Notes: a model not told the origin generated them from the letters alone. Counted from the stretch's first letter, positions 1-9,805 are shown. The stretch: 59,204 bases of DNA from an uncultured Phocaeicola sp. (GCA_958434805.1 CAUBDX010000018.1:1-59204), one strand, 5' to 3'. A program made the numbers and translations.

Positions 1-823
1 AGATAGCAGAATATATGCTTGCTTTCATTGAGATGTATGGGTATATAAGTTATATCACTTACCCAAACCTGTTAGCTTGAGTCGGTATATATGACTTTGC
101 CTGATTGGGATAAGTCGGAAGTCCGTGACGTGAATCCGTAGTCCTCGGTTTACGTTTTTTCTTGCGGACCTTGAGATTATGCTTGTCGAGAATATACTCA
201 AAACGGTCTCGGCCGACAGGGCTATTCCCTTCAAAATGTTTACGATACATATGCCATAGTTTCTTCCCGCCAAGACAGGGGTCATGTTCTCTTGCACCTG
301 AAACAAATTGAATGACGAACTCTTCATTCACAATCCTGCTTAAGACTTTCTTCTCATCGTATTTGTAATAAGCCTGCTTCGTTACACCAAGCAGTCCACA
401 AAGATGTCCAACATGATATCTGTGAGCATTCTTCGTGCGCAGATCAAGTACTACTTGGCGCCAGATTTTTTTTCGGATACGAATATTAAAGTGCTGCTCT
501 GCTACATTTATCATTTCATTATATAACTCGGCTTTAATCCGGGCGTTATCAAGATCCTTTTCCAAACGGGTGATCTGTGCTTTTAAAGCTTTAATCTCCT
601 CGTTCGTATCCATGTGGTTCTGAGGTGTAGATGACTTTTTCTTCATGGCTGATTCATTATCTTTGCATTCTTCTTCTGCAAAGATAGACAGCCAGCGCTT
701 AACAGTACCATAACTGAGTGGAAATATTCGGGAGATATGCCCAATACTGTAACCCAATTCTGTATAAAGACGAATTACTTCCGAATAATAACGTTCCTTT
801 TTCTGTGTCTTATACTCTATCAT
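1..823 (-). pseudogene. IS3-family transposase, frameshifted, cut by window edge
   Basis: The reading frame from ATG at 823 encodes an N-terminal helix-turn-helix (about residues 20-50), a leucine-zipper-like coiled coil (about 72-115), a second HTH (HTH_21 type, about 128-160) and the start of the integrase region, then stops at 59-61. Past that stop, a different frame reads QVWVSDITYIP, the conserved block around the first catalytic Asp of IS3/retroviral-type integrases. The simplest reading is loss of one C near 70-72. IS3 elements do use programmed frameshifting, but between orfA and orfB, not inside the catalytic domain, so this copy is probably dead unless the base is a sequencing error. 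Confidence 0.8.
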
Positions 824-834
824 AACATTCTTAT

Positions 835-856
835 TGGGTCAACTTTTTCCAGTCCA
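835..856 (-). repeat. Putative terminal inverted repeat of the IS
   Basis: The 22 bases read outward-in on the minus strand begin TGGACTGGAAAAAG and lie just upstream of the transposase start. Only one end is visible, so the repeat cannot be confirmed against its partner. Confidence 0.5.
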
Positions 857-908
857 AGAAAAAAAGAGGAAACCGGTCACTCTTTCACAAGAACGGTCCG
901 GCTTCCTC
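857..908 (-). terminator. Rho-independent terminator of the TonB receptor/lipoprotein pair
   Basis: On the minus strand an 11-bp stem (898-908 with 866-876, ten Watson-Crick pairs and one G-T) is followed by a run of T at 865-858. It lies about 105 bases after the stop of the beta-helix lipoprotein gene and ends at the edge of the IS. Confidence 0.75.
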
Positions 909-1013
909 GCGTCAAAAAGAAAAAAACTAAAGGAGATTAAAATAATCTCTGTAGAAATTCATTATCTATCACTACATATACTGATTTAGAACAAATCTCA
1001 ATGTTATGGAAAA

Positions 1014-2174
1014 TTACAGCTGATAGCCGGTCCAGGTGAAATCGGATGTACAGCCCTTGTTACCTGCTGTTACGCTTACATTTCCGTCACCATTTACTTC
1101 TTCTCCACTCAAGGCAGTAGTCAGTTCGCTGGTTACACTGAAAGCATCTCCAGCCTGTCCGGCACCCTTCTTGTCAGTAAAGTCAATCAAGTCGGTCACT
1201 TTTCCGGTTCCTTTCACCAAAGCATTCTTCACAGTAGCAGTAGCACCGCGGCGAATCTTGATGGCATCTTGCATTTCTGCACTTTCCGACAAGTTTTCAA
1301 TCGTCATGTTTTCAATGACAAAGTTAGACTGCGGAGTATGGTCTGCTCCCTTTCCGTCGAGGTTACCATCAGCTTCTACCCCACGAGGATCTTCTTCGGT
1401 ACTGGTAAAGGCCTTTTCCCAACGACCGTAACAGTTTGAAAGTTTACCGCTGTAACCTTGTGTAAAGTCAAACATATCATCATCACAGTTTACAGCCAAA
1501 AGATTGTCTACATTGACTGTACCTCCGAAGAACTCGATGGCATCGTCGGCTCCTTCAGCCACATAGATATGGTCGATGGTTGTTCCGTTACCTACCCCGT
1601 TCAAGGTTAGTCCGTTATGCTCGATTTCGGCACTTGAGCGTGCTCCTGTATAAAGCAGCTTCACATACTGCAAGGTTCCGCTGTTATCGTCAGCCTTATC
1701 GCCTCCGTATTTCTGATTGTTGTCTACCTCAGCGCTTGCCACAGTAACCTGTCCGGCTGTACCTGAAAGCGGTGCTTTACCGTTCAGAATCAAACCACCC
1801 CAATAACCGGCAGTGGCCTTCGATTCATCGTCTACCGTAAACACAATGGGCTTTTCGGCTGTACCCTTGGCTTCAATTTTACCACCCTGAGCCACAATGA
1901 CATATTTATCGAAACCTTTCTGTGCACGGATTACAGTTCCGGCAGGAATTTCAAGTGTAGCACCTGCAGGAACAGTCAGTGTTCCGGTCAGTTTATATTC
2001 TTTCTTTGCATCCAGCTTCATTACGCCTTCTACCGTTCCGCTCAGTTCTTCAGTAACTACCTGACCGCTTTCGCCACTTCCACCGTTAGGTGCATCGTCA
2101 TCGCTGCAAGAAGTGAATACCGGCATACTCAATAGAGCCGCAAATGTCATCGCTGTTAAAACTACCTTTTTCAT
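1014..2174 (-). CDS. Surface lipoprotein with right-handed beta-helix fold
   Basis: A 386-residue protein with a lipoprotein signal peptide ending at Cys23 (FTSCSDDD). The Ser-Asp-Asp-Asp run after the cysteine resembles the export signal that sends Bacteroidetes lipoproteins to the cell surface. The body has repeated short strands with Gly/Asn turns (LEIPAGTVIRA, GYWGGLILNGKAPL, AIKIRRGATATVKNALVKGTG), as in parallel beta-helix proteins, and no catalytic motif that I can see. It lies 45 bases downstream of a TonB-dependent receptor and shares its terminator, so the two probably form a surface binding/import pair like SusD with SusC, although it is not SusD-like in sequence. The ligand is unknown. 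Confidence 0.8.
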   Translation of the reverse strand: MKKVVLTAMTFAALLSMPVFTSCSDDDAPNGGSGESGQVVTEELSGTVEGVMKLDAKKEYKLTGTLTVPAGATLEIPAGTVIRAQKGFDKYVIVAQGGKIEAKGTAEKPIVFTVDDESKATAGYWGGLILNGKAPLSGTAGQVTVASAEVDNNQKYGGDKADDNSGTLQYVKLLYTGARSSAEIEHNGLTLNGVGNGTTIDHIYVAEGADDAIEFFGGTVNVDNLLAVNCDDDMFDFTQGYSGKLSNCYGRWEKAFTSTEEDPRGVEADGNLDGKGADHTPQSNFVIENMTIENLSESAEMQDAIKIRRGATATVKNALVKGTGKVTDLIDFTDKKGAGQAGDAFSVTSELTTALSGEEVNGDGNVSVTAGNKGCTSDFTWTGYQL

Positions 2175-2219
2175 TTTCGTAAAATTTTTGATAAAACTTT
2201 ATGTGTGTTGTTTAGTTAA

Positions 2220-4919
2220 TTAAAACTCGTAAGAAATCCCCAAGCTGAGGTTCACTCCTTTTTTATACTTGCTCAGTACCACCTCCCGGTTATCTGCATT
2301 TCCCTTACGGGTCAGCTGGTGAGAAGCATTCAGCAGATTTGCAGCTTTCATGCTGAACGAAAAACGGTTACCCATCTTTGCCGACAACACGAAATCGAGG
2401 GTTGGAATGCCTCTTTCCATAATGTCCTGGAAGCCTTCGGTACCGATGGTGTAGATTCGGTCACTGAAGTAATTGAACACCAGTGTGGAGGTAAAGTTGT
2501 ACTTTCCTTTCTGAAGCTGATAGCTCAGGTCACTGTTCACAATCCACGGAGCAGCACCTTCCAGCTGTGAGCCGGTGGATACAGTGGCAAGAGACACCTT
2601 GGCATGGGTGTAAGTGTATGCCCCGTTCACTCCGAAAGTAAGTTTGTGAATTTCCTCTGCGGTTTTCCGAGAGAACAGGTCTTTACGGAACTCTACCTCC
2701 GCACCGGCTACCATGGCATGATCGGCTATGTTTTCATAAGAAAGAAATCCGCCGGCACTTGCCACCTCGATACGTGATATCGGATTTTTGATATATTTAT
2801 AAAAAGCACCTATTGAAAACAATTCACTGCCCGACAGGTAAAAATCCCATTTCAAATCGGCATTATAGTTATCCGAGGGCTTCAGGTCGGGATTGCCCTG
2901 ACTGTTGAAACTCACACTGATATAACGGTAAGGCGAGATTTCCTTTGCCTGCGGAAGAGTGTAAGTCTTGCTGGCTCCGAAGCGCAAGGCATGCTTGTCA
3001 TTAAAGTTATAGCGCAGGTTTACGCTGGGCAATACATAGTCTTTTTCTATAGACTGGCTTCCCTTTGTTCCTCCGCGGTTGACCCGGTAATTAACATTGA
3101 GGTTTACATTGTCATACTTCACACCCACATTGGCAATGAAATGTTCAGACAGCTGATAAGTGGCTTCGGCATAAGCAGAATGGATTTTCTTGTCTACATC
3201 GTATTCATCCTGATTACGATCTTGCATGAAGAGTCCGTTGTCCAGATTTCCCTGATTATAGTAGCGGTCAAATTTCACATCGGCAGCATCGAATGCCTGC
3301 TGACGGATGACCGACAAATCATATTCGGCAGCCGAAAATCCATCCTCTACCAGCCTGCCGGTATAACCGAAATTGACTGATGAAAATTCACTTCCGTATG
3401 AATCGGGCAATTTATAGGTAAACCCGGCACGGAGGTTGATGTCGTCTTCATTCAGTTCGGAGAAATACCGCTGCTGTACCCCCGTACCTTTCATCGGCAC
3501 ATAGCCTTCTGCGGTTTTCACAAGATTATTAATCCGGCGGTCGGGCTCCATTCCTTTTATTTTATTATACGATATTCCCGCATCCAGACTCCATTGGGGA
3601 GCAAAGTTCCACTTCCCGCTCAGCTGATTGACCAGCAGACGGTTATCGTTGACCTGCTGCCGACGCATAAAGCCTTCATAGGTGTCGGACGACTGGTAAT
3701 CGGCATCCATTCCCCAATAGTCGCCCACCGACTCACGGGCTGCATGAACCATCATCAGGTCATACTGCAGATGGAGCTTGTCAGAATATCTGTAATTTAA
3801 GCCTGCCATGAGCAGTTGCGAGGTTTCTATCTTGGAAATCTCTCCCTTCATGTCTTGCGACAAATCGCCGGATGTTATCGAGTTACGCACCTCCTCATCG
3901 TAATAGGCATATTTCTTGTCGTGACTGCCCACCATATAAACCGAGAACACATCCGAATCCCAGTTCCATTCTTTTCCTCCGGAAATCATATAGCTCTGAT
4001 TGACCGGAGCGTTTTTCTCCGACGGGTCTAAGCTGTTCTGAAAGCTGTAGGTATTCAAATCGGCTGCAGGCTCACTGCTCTGTGCGAAACCAAACGCATT
4101 GACTCCGTCCATCTGCATCACTCCTGAGCTCATTACATTGGTGTTTACTCCGGCAGATACCGAGGCTTTCAGTTCGCTTCTTCCTACGAGTTCCTTGGAA
4201 GAGATGTTGATGCCGGCTCCTGCCACATCTGAAATCATGGCTCCCCCAAAGGTTTTGTTTACGTCGACCGACTGAATGATGTCGGTTGAGAAAAAATCGA
4301 GGGCGATGTTTTTATATTCAGGGTCTTCCGAGGGAATCGGAAAACGATTCAGCATAGTAAGGTTATAGCGGTCGCCTAATCCGCGTACAAACACATTTTT
4401 CACTCCCTCCTGCTTCGATATTCCCGAAACTTTGGTTACGGCTCCCTGGGCATCTCCTACCCCTTTGCGGGAAAGTTCCTTGGCTCCTACCGACTGGACG
4501 GCAACGATGGATTTCTTCTGTTCAAGCAGGGTAACGCTCTCCGACTCGCGATTGGCTTTGGCTACTACCGTAACATCCGAAAGCATCTGCGTATCGGCTT
4601 TCAACTCAAAATCCATGGTTACAATCCTGCTGTCTTCTATCTTGATTTGCCGTTTGACTACGGTTTTATAACCCACATATTTTATTTCAATGTCATAGAT
4701 GCCATCTTCCACCCCTGTCAGCTGAAAGTTTCCGTCAATATCTGTAACCGCACCGATGCTACTGCCGATAATCTGCACGGTAGCTCCGATTAAAGGTTCT
4801 TTTGAATCAGAGTCCTTTATCTGTCCTTTAATATTTACATTAAAGTCGGCAGCCAGCAAATCAGCTGTCAAGCATGAGAGCAGTGCTGCAACTCCTATCC
4901 ATTTTTTTGTTTTATTCAT
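2220..4919 (-). CDS. TonB-dependent outer-membrane receptor
   Basis: An 899-residue protein with a signal peptide (about 1-24), a carboxypeptidase-regulatory-like beta-sandwich (about 28-118, starting IKGQIKDSDSKEPLIGATV), a plug domain (about 130-240, with NVFVRGLGDRYNLTMLNRFP) and a C-terminal 22-strand-type barrel ending in aromatic F (SLGISYEF). This is the general plan of TonB-linked nutrient importers, which take their energy from TonB-ExbBD. A near-consensus -7 box (one mismatch) lies at 4946-4953. The beta-helix lipoprotein gene follows in the same direction. No regulator, SusD or glycoside hydrolase is adjacent, so the substrate cannot be inferred. Confidence 0.9.
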   Translation of the reverse strand: MNKTKKWIGVAALLSCLTADLLAADFNVNIKGQIKDSDSKEPLIGATVQIIGSSIGAVTDIDGNFQLTGVEDGIYDIEIKYVGYKTVVKRQIKIEDSRIVTMDFELKADTQMLSDVTVVAKANRESESVTLLEQKKSIVAVQSVGAKELSRKGVGDAQGAVTKVSGISKQEGVKNVFVRGLGDRYNLTMLNRFPIPSEDPEYKNIALDFFSTDIIQSVDVNKTFGGAMISDVAGAGINISSKELVGRSELKASVSAGVNTNVMSSGVMQMDGVNAFGFAQSSEPAADLNTYSFQNSLDPSEKNAPVNQSYMISGGKEWNWDSDVFSVYMVGSHDKKYAYYDEEVRNSITSGDLSQDMKGEISKIETSQLLMAGLNYRYSDKLHLQYDLMMVHAARESVGDYWGMDADYQSSDTYEGFMRRQQVNDNRLLVNQLSGKWNFAPQWSLDAGISYNKIKGMEPDRRINNLVKTAEGYVPMKGTGVQQRYFSELNEDDINLRAGFTYKLPDSYGSEFSSVNFGYTGRLVEDGFSAAEYDLSVIRQQAFDAADVKFDRYYNQGNLDNGLFMQDRNQDEYDVDKKIHSAYAEATYQLSEHFIANVGVKYDNVNLNVNYRVNRGGTKGSQSIEKDYVLPSVNLRYNFNDKHALRFGASKTYTLPQAKEISPYRYISVSFNSQGNPDLKPSDNYNADLKWDFYLSGSELFSIGAFYKYIKNPISRIEVASAGGFLSYENIADHAMVAGAEVEFRKDLFSRKTAEEIHKLTFGVNGAYTYTHAKVSLATVSTGSQLEGAAPWIVNSDLSYQLQKGKYNFTSTLVFNYFSDRIYTIGTEGFQDIMERGIPTLDFVLSAKMGNRFSFSMKAANLLNASHQLTRKGNADNREVVLSKYKKGVNLSLGISYEF

Positions 4920-5055
4920 ATAAACGTGTCTTTGTTTTACGATGGCAAAGTTCCCCTTTTCGATTTACACCAGCACAACAATCCGATGAATAGGCTTCTA
5001 CATCCCAGTTACATTCTCATTACATCACACAGCGCTCTGTGGAGAGAAGCAAAAA

Positions 5056-5090
5056 GAGCCACTTCAGTCCTCACAGACTAAAAGTGGCTC
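5056..5090 (-). terminator. Terminator of the glucan operon
   Basis: A perfect 9-bp stem (GAGCCACTT at 5056-5064 with AAGTGGCTC at 5082-5090) is followed on the minus strand by TTTTT at 5055-5051, about 45 bases after the stop of the GH57 gene. Nothing else gene-like is seen in 4920-5136. Confidence 0.85.
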
Positions 5091-5136
5091 ATTTCACTAA
5101 AAATAGATATTCAAGGTTATTTACGACTTCTCATCT

Positions 5137-6510
5137 TTATTTTTCGGCTGTTTTTTTCTTTGCAGCAGTTTTCTTGGGTGCTGCAGCTTTACGTGCCGGT
5201 TTTTTTTCACCTGCTTCAGCCTTTTTCAGTTCTCCCTGCAGTTTTTTCACTTCATCAGAGAGCTGCACCAGTTCTATCTCCTGATTACGGATGGTGGTGA
5301 GCAGAGAATTCAACTCTTCATCGTCCATATCTACCGGATAGAGTGCGTTCACACGGCCGATGAAGTCGCCCAAGATATTCATATAATTGGTAAACGCATC
5401 GTAAGGTGAATCATAAATACCGCGGTTCAATCCCACTCCTGTATCTTTCGTGGTCATGAAGCGGAAGTTGTTACTTGCCTGCAAGTAATACCAGTCTTGC
5501 TTGATACGGCGGTCAGAGCACAAATAAACGCGCTCAGCCACGCTGTATAACTTATCAAAAGCTTCACGCTGCATCACATTACCTAACCACGGACTGATAT
5601 CGCGTTCTTCATCTGCCCATGACATCGGATAAGGTACATCAACCATATCGACAGATTTCAGCTTCGTAGCAATTTCGGTAGGTGTAGAGAAAGTTATTCC
5701 TTTTTGTTTAGCACATGCCGGCAATGCCTTCAAGAAGTCGAGGATATTTGATGACAGCGGCTGAGAAATACCCAGAGCCGACAGCTCCATGAAGATATTA
5801 ATCACCTGCTCGTTTTCAGGCAGAGATGCAATCCATCCGATATAGGTATCGGCAAACAGCGGATATTCATTCCAGTCGGCATTTGAGAAGCGGAGACTGA
5901 TATCATCAGACAGTTTAAAGTCACGCATCAACAGTTTCAGGTCGGGGTTTTCAGAGCAATGATACAGATAGTGAGGACTCTTCCATCCCAATACGTGTTT
6001 CGCTCCTTCCACCAGCATTCCCTTAAATCCCATGCTGGCTACCACGCCTCCTATTTCATTATCGTAAATCAAGCTGGAGTTACGGAAAACCTTCGGTTCC
6101 TGTCCGAAGTAGTCTTTGATTTTCCGGCGCATTTCTTCCACTTCTTCGCGGAAGCAGTCTTCGTTTTTCAGTGAAGACAAGCCGTGTGAGTAAGGTTCAC
6201 AAACAAACTCACAGCAGCCGGTAGCATTCAGTTCATGCAGCAGTTCGATGACAGCCGGAGCATAGTCTTCAAGCTGTTCCAAAGCCACGCCCGAAATAGA
6301 AAGAGCCACCTTAAACGCTCCCTCGTTGGCTTTAGCCATTTCAATCAGTGTGGTTAAAGCGGGGATATATGAACGTTCTGCCACCTCATTGATGCCCTGT
6401 TCGTTGGCATAGTCATCATAATAATAATGGTCAGAACCTATTTCAAAGAAACGATAGCGTTTCAGATGAATAATCTGGTGTATTTCAAAGTAAAGACAGA
6501 TTGTTTTCAT
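5137..6510 (-). CDS. Cytoplasmic GH57 alpha-amylase/glucanotransferase-like enzyme
   Basis: A 457-residue glycoside hydrolase family 57 protein with no signal peptide, so it probably acts on intracellular alpha-glucan. The family hallmarks are the N-terminal His of the first block (H11 in FEIHQ), a candidate nucleophile Glu168 in GMLVEG, and the RDFKLSDD block (195-203) that should hold the acid/base Asp. I cannot say which Asp serves. A coiled region (about 400-430) leads to a C-terminal tail rich in Lys, Ala and Pro (about 430-457, KAAAPKKTAAKKKTAEK), unusual for the catalytic family. It is the last gene of a three-gene operon after a glycosyltransferase (18-base gap) and a debranching enzyme. 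The function may be cleavage or transfer on glycogen. Confidence 0.9.
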   Translation of the reverse strand: MKTICLYFEIHQIIHLKRYRFFEIGSDHYYYDDYANEQGINEVAERSYIPALTTLIEMAKANEGAFKVALSISGVALEQLEDYAPAVIELLHELNATGCCEFVCEPYSHGLSSLKNEDCFREEVEEMRRKIKDYFGQEPKVFRNSSLIYDNEIGGVVASMGFKGMLVEGAKHVLGWKSPHYLYHCSENPDLKLLMRDFKLSDDISLRFSNADWNEYPLFADTYIGWIASLPENEQVINIFMELSALGISQPLSSNILDFLKALPACAKQKGITFSTPTEIATKLKSVDMVDVPYPMSWADEERDISPWLGNVMQREAFDKLYSVAERVYLCSDRRIKQDWYYLQASNNFRFMTTKDTGVGLNRGIYDSPYDAFTNYMNILGDFIGRVNALYPVDMDDEELNSLLTTIRNQEIELVQLSDEVKKLQGELKKAEAGEKKPARKAAAPKKTAAKKKTAEK

Positions 6511-6528
6511 GACTTTTATGTTTTATTT

Positions 6529-7800
6529 TTATTTACCATAGTTACTTAAGACCTGATCATACAGGGCACGCACCTTCAGACCCACTTTCTCCCATACGAT
6601 ACCATCGACTTCTTTTTTTCCTTCATCGCGCAGATACGCATACAGCGAATCATTGGTACAGATAGAATAGATAGCATCAGCCATGGCATGGATGTCCCAA
6701 TAATCGGTCTTGATACATTTCTCCAAGATTTCAGCACAACCCGACTGCTTTGAGATAATCGTCGGCACGCTGCACTGCATGGCTTCCAGAGGCGAAATAC
6801 CGAAAGGCTCGGATACCGAAGGCATGATATACACATCACTGGCCTTCAATACTTCATATACCTGCTTGCCTTTCATGAATCCGGGGAAGTGGAAGCGGTC
6901 GGCAATCCCCCTTTCGGCAGCCAGACGAATCATGGCGTTCATCATATCTCCACTGCCCGCCATCACAAAACGGATATTACGGGTACGCTTTAAAACCATA
7001 GCTGCCGCTTCTACGAAATATTCAGGTCCCTTCTGCATGGTGATACGTCCAAGGAAAGTCACGATTTTGTCTTTTGAATTTCTCTGCGGAACAATCTCTT
7101 GAATTTCTTTCGACAAGGGTGATACAGCATTATGCATGGTAAATACCTTGCGCGGGTCTTGGTAATACTTATGGATAACCGTCTGCCGTGTCAGTTCACT
7201 TACACACATGATGCAGTCGGCATGGTCCATTCCGTTTTTCTCAATAGAATATACAGTAGGATTTACATTTCCACGGCTACGGTCGAAGTCAGTGGCATGC
7301 ACGTGAATAACCAATGGTTTTCCGGAAATCTGCTTTGCATGAATACCTGCGGGATAAGTCAACCAGTCATGTGAATGGATAATATCAAACTGCTGCTGAC
7401 GAGCCACTACTCCGGCTACGATGGAATAGTTATTAATTTCTTCATGCAGATTATCAGGATAACGCCCTGAAAACTCCATGCATCCGAGGTCATTGGTATG
7501 CATGTAATTGAAATCGGCATAGATATGGTCACGCATATCATAGTAAAGCTGGGGGTCCATATAACTGCCCACCCGGCTGTTTACATAATCCCACTGAACG
7601 TCACGCCACACAATGGGCACACTGTTCATACCGATTATTTTCAGGAAACTCTGATCTTCGTCACCCCAAGGTTTCGGGATACAGAATGTGATATCCATAT
7701 CCGGCTGTTGTGACATTCCTTTCGTCAGTCCATAACTGGCAGTTCCCAAGCCCCCTAAAATATGAGGAGGAAATTCCCAGCCAAACATTAATACTTTCAT
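6529..7800 (-). CDS. Glycogen-synthase-like GT-B glycosyltransferase
   Basis: A 423-residue two-domain GT-B transferase. The N-terminus carries the nucleotide-sugar/acceptor loop (WEFPPHILGGLGTASYGL, about 8-25) and the C-terminal half carries the E-x7-E block (SEPFGISPLEAM) that binds the donor. It is shorter than classic GlgA and closer to the synthases found next to GH57 and debranching genes in Bacteroides. Its likely role is alpha-glucan chain elongation from a nucleotide-glucose donor in the cytoplasm. It lies 15 bases after the debranching enzyme and 18 before the GH57 gene, which supports a glycogen role. The donor is not shown by the sequence. Confidence 0.88.
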   Translation of the reverse strand: MKVLMFGWEFPPHILGGLGTASYGLTKGMSQQPDMDITFCIPKPWGDEDQSFLKIIGMNSVPIVWRDVQWDYVNSRVGSYMDPQLYYDMRDHIYADFNYMHTNDLGCMEFSGRYPDNLHEEINNYSIVAGVVARQQQFDIIHSHDWLTYPAGIHAKQISGKPLVIHVHATDFDRSRGNVNPTVYSIEKNGMDHADCIMCVSELTRQTVIHKYYQDPRKVFTMHNAVSPLSKEIQEIVPQRNSKDKIVTFLGRITMQKGPEYFVEAAAMVLKRTRNIRFVMAGSGDMMNAMIRLAAERGIADRFHFPGFMKGKQVYEVLKASDVYIMPSVSEPFGISPLEAMQCSVPTIISKQSGCAEILEKCIKTDYWDIHAMADAIYSICTNDSLYAYLRDEGKKEVDGIVWEKVGLKVRALYDQVLSNYGK

Positions 7801-7815
7801 ATTTACTCCTCCCCT

Positions 7816-9753
7816 TTATTGTTGCTCATATTTTTCCAATAGATTTAACGTACGCAAGATTTCTGCAACATTCATTGCAAATGAAACTGCGCCCCGGCCT
7901 TTAAACGGCGGATTTCCGTCAAACAGTTCCGGAATGGAACCGATGCAGTGGCAGGTAATTTCATCTTCGTAGCTAATCATCTGGCGTGAAACAAACGAAA
8001 GCGCACTACGCTTATAGATGCGCAGATAAGCTTCCAGATAAAATCCTTCCAGCCATGGCCATGCTGTACCCTGATGGTAAGCATAATCACGCTGCAGCTG
8101 AGGTCCTACATAGTTCGGGTTATATCCTCCACTCTTCGGGCTCAACGAACGGATTCCTTTCGGAGTAAGCAACTCTTTTGTAACAATATCAATAACGCTT
8201 TTCTTCTGTTTTGCATCCAATGGTGAATAATCAAGAGCAGCAGCAAAAATCATGTTCGGGCGTACGCTCCAGTCCATCATATTGCCATCTACGTAATCAA
8301 GCAGATAACCATATTCATTCAGGAAGGTTGACACAAACGACGGGGCTGCTTTATCGGCTATGCCGTTCAGGCGGAAGCCTAATTCTGTATCGTCAGACAG
8401 CAGATCGGCAACAAACCGTGCCGCATTATACCACAGTGCATTAAATTCTACGATGTATCCCGTACGGGCCACAATCGGTCGTCCGTTTACGGTGGAGTTC
8501 ATCCAAGTTACTGCCTTTTCTTTTCCGTTCACATAAACCAGTCCGTTATCATGTACGGCAAGATTCGGATGTTTTCCATCTGCCAGATACAGCATGACAT
8601 CTTTTACAAACTGACCGTATTTTGCCCGTGCTTCTTCACGCGAAACCATTTTAGCATACTGCTGCACGGTCCATACCGCCCACATCAAAACGTCCGGATG
8701 CTGTATTTCGTATACTTTCAGCGTGGTCTTTTCCTCATTCATGAAGGCATAAACGGCTTTCATGGCTGTCTGCATAATCATTTCAAACTTCTCTACTTCA
8801 CCCACGGCAAGAGTCAATCCGGGAAGAGAGATAAACATATCGCGTGCACGGCATTTGAACCAAGGATATCCGGCCAGGATGTACGACTCGCCGTCTTGCT
8901 TGTTCAAGAACTGGTGGGCAGCATTGATCAGGCAGTTTTTAAAGCTGTCACGCGGGGTACGTTCTTCCACTTCTTTTGCAAACAGTTCATTCAGGGATGC
9001 CGTGTCAGAGGGGGATACTCCTCCTGAGAAGACTACGCTTTCTCCCTTCTTGATGTTCATCTCAAAGTATCCGGGTACATAGAGGTCTTCATTGAAATCG
9101 TATCCTCTTTCCTGTTCTTTCGGATATTCAATTCCCCGATACCAGTCGGGCTGGAAATGGAAGGCATTTTCTTTGCTGAACTGCATATAAAGTTCCGGAT
9201 AACCGGGATACATACAGGTCTTGATTCCGTTTTCCACCTCATCGTAATGACGGCTGGCCTGCGAATTTTCATGCGTATATTGACGTACGCTGCGGAAAGC
9301 CAGATAAGGACGCAGGCGAAGGGTGGTTTCAGAGTGTGCATTGACCAGAGTGTAACGAATCAGTATTCTACTTTCATGATGAACAAATACAGACTCTTTC
9401 TTCAGAATCACTCCTCCTACACGGTATAACGTGGTAGGAACTTTTTCACACTCAAATTCACGGATGTATTTATGACCGCGTGGACTATAATTATCTCCAT
9501 GATATTTATGAAGTCCTAAATTAAACTCTGCTCCGTGCTGAATCACGGTTTCATCCAAAGAGGAAAGCAATACATGGTTTTCATCATCCAGCTCAGGAAC
9601 CGGCATGACCAGCAAACCATGGTATTTGCGAGTGTTGCAATCAACAATGGTTGAACAATGATAGGCACCCGAACGATTCGTTCTCAGAATCTCACGCGGA
9701 AGAGATTCTTCCAAATTCGTCATCAGAGTTTTATCAAATCGTAAATAACTCAT
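7816..9753 (-). CDS. Glycogen debranching enzyme (amylo-alpha-1,6-glucosidase type)
   Basis: A 645-residue protein with an N-terminal beta-sandwich of the GDE_N type (about 15-260; NRSGAYHCSTIVDCNTRKYH) and a C-terminal alpha/alpha-barrel GDE_C domain (about 280-640). The barrel shows the family blocks PWFKCRARDMFISLPGL and MMDWSVRPNMIFAAAL; the Asp in RARDM corresponds to the conserved catalytic-region Asp. No signal peptide is present, so it is cytoplasmic. It should hydrolyse alpha-1,6 branch glucose from stored glycogen. It is the first gene of the operon with the glycosyltransferase and GH57 enzyme, with a promoter at 9806-9835. Confidence 0.92.
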   Translation of the reverse strand: MSYLRFDKTLMTNLEESLPREILRTNRSGAYHCSTIVDCNTRKYHGLLVMPVPELDDENHVLLSSLDETVIQHGAEFNLGLHKYHGDNYSPRGHKYIREFECEKVPTTLYRVGGVILKKESVFVHHESRILIRYTLVNAHSETTLRLRPYLAFRSVRQYTHENSQASRHYDEVENGIKTCMYPGYPELYMQFSKENAFHFQPDWYRGIEYPKEQERGYDFNEDLYVPGYFEMNIKKGESVVFSGGVSPSDTASLNELFAKEVEERTPRDSFKNCLINAAHQFLNKQDGESYILAGYPWFKCRARDMFISLPGLTLAVGEVEKFEMIMQTAMKAVYAFMNEEKTTLKVYEIQHPDVLMWAVWTVQQYAKMVSREEARAKYGQFVKDVMLYLADGKHPNLAVHDNGLVYVNGKEKAVTWMNSTVNGRPIVARTGYIVEFNALWYNAARFVADLLSDDTELGFRLNGIADKAAPSFVSTFLNEYGYLLDYVDGNMMDWSVRPNMIFAAALDYSPLDAKQKKSVIDIVTKELLTPKGIRSLSPKSGGYNPNYVGPQLQRDYAYHQGTAWPWLEGFYLEAYLRIYKRSALSFVSRQMISYEDEITCHCIGSIPELFDGNPPFKGRGAVSFAMNVAEILRTLNLLEKYEQQ

Positions 9754-9805
9754 AGTGTAATTAAGGTTATAATTTATCTTAAATATTTGTCGTTTTATTT
9801 TCTCT

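Larger units (their letters stand above)
1..856 (-). mobile_element. IS3-family insertion sequence, one end only
   Basis: The element runs off the left edge of the window. Its outer end is placed at 856, where the minus strand begins TGGACTGGAAAAAGTTGACC, a plausible TG-starting terminal inverted repeat, 33 bases before the transposase start codon. It sits about ten bases beyond the stem of the terminator of the TonB/lipoprotein pair, so the insertion probably did not disrupt a gene here. The other end and any target duplication lie outside the window. IS3 membership rests on the transposase; the exact end is inferred. Confidence 0.7.
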
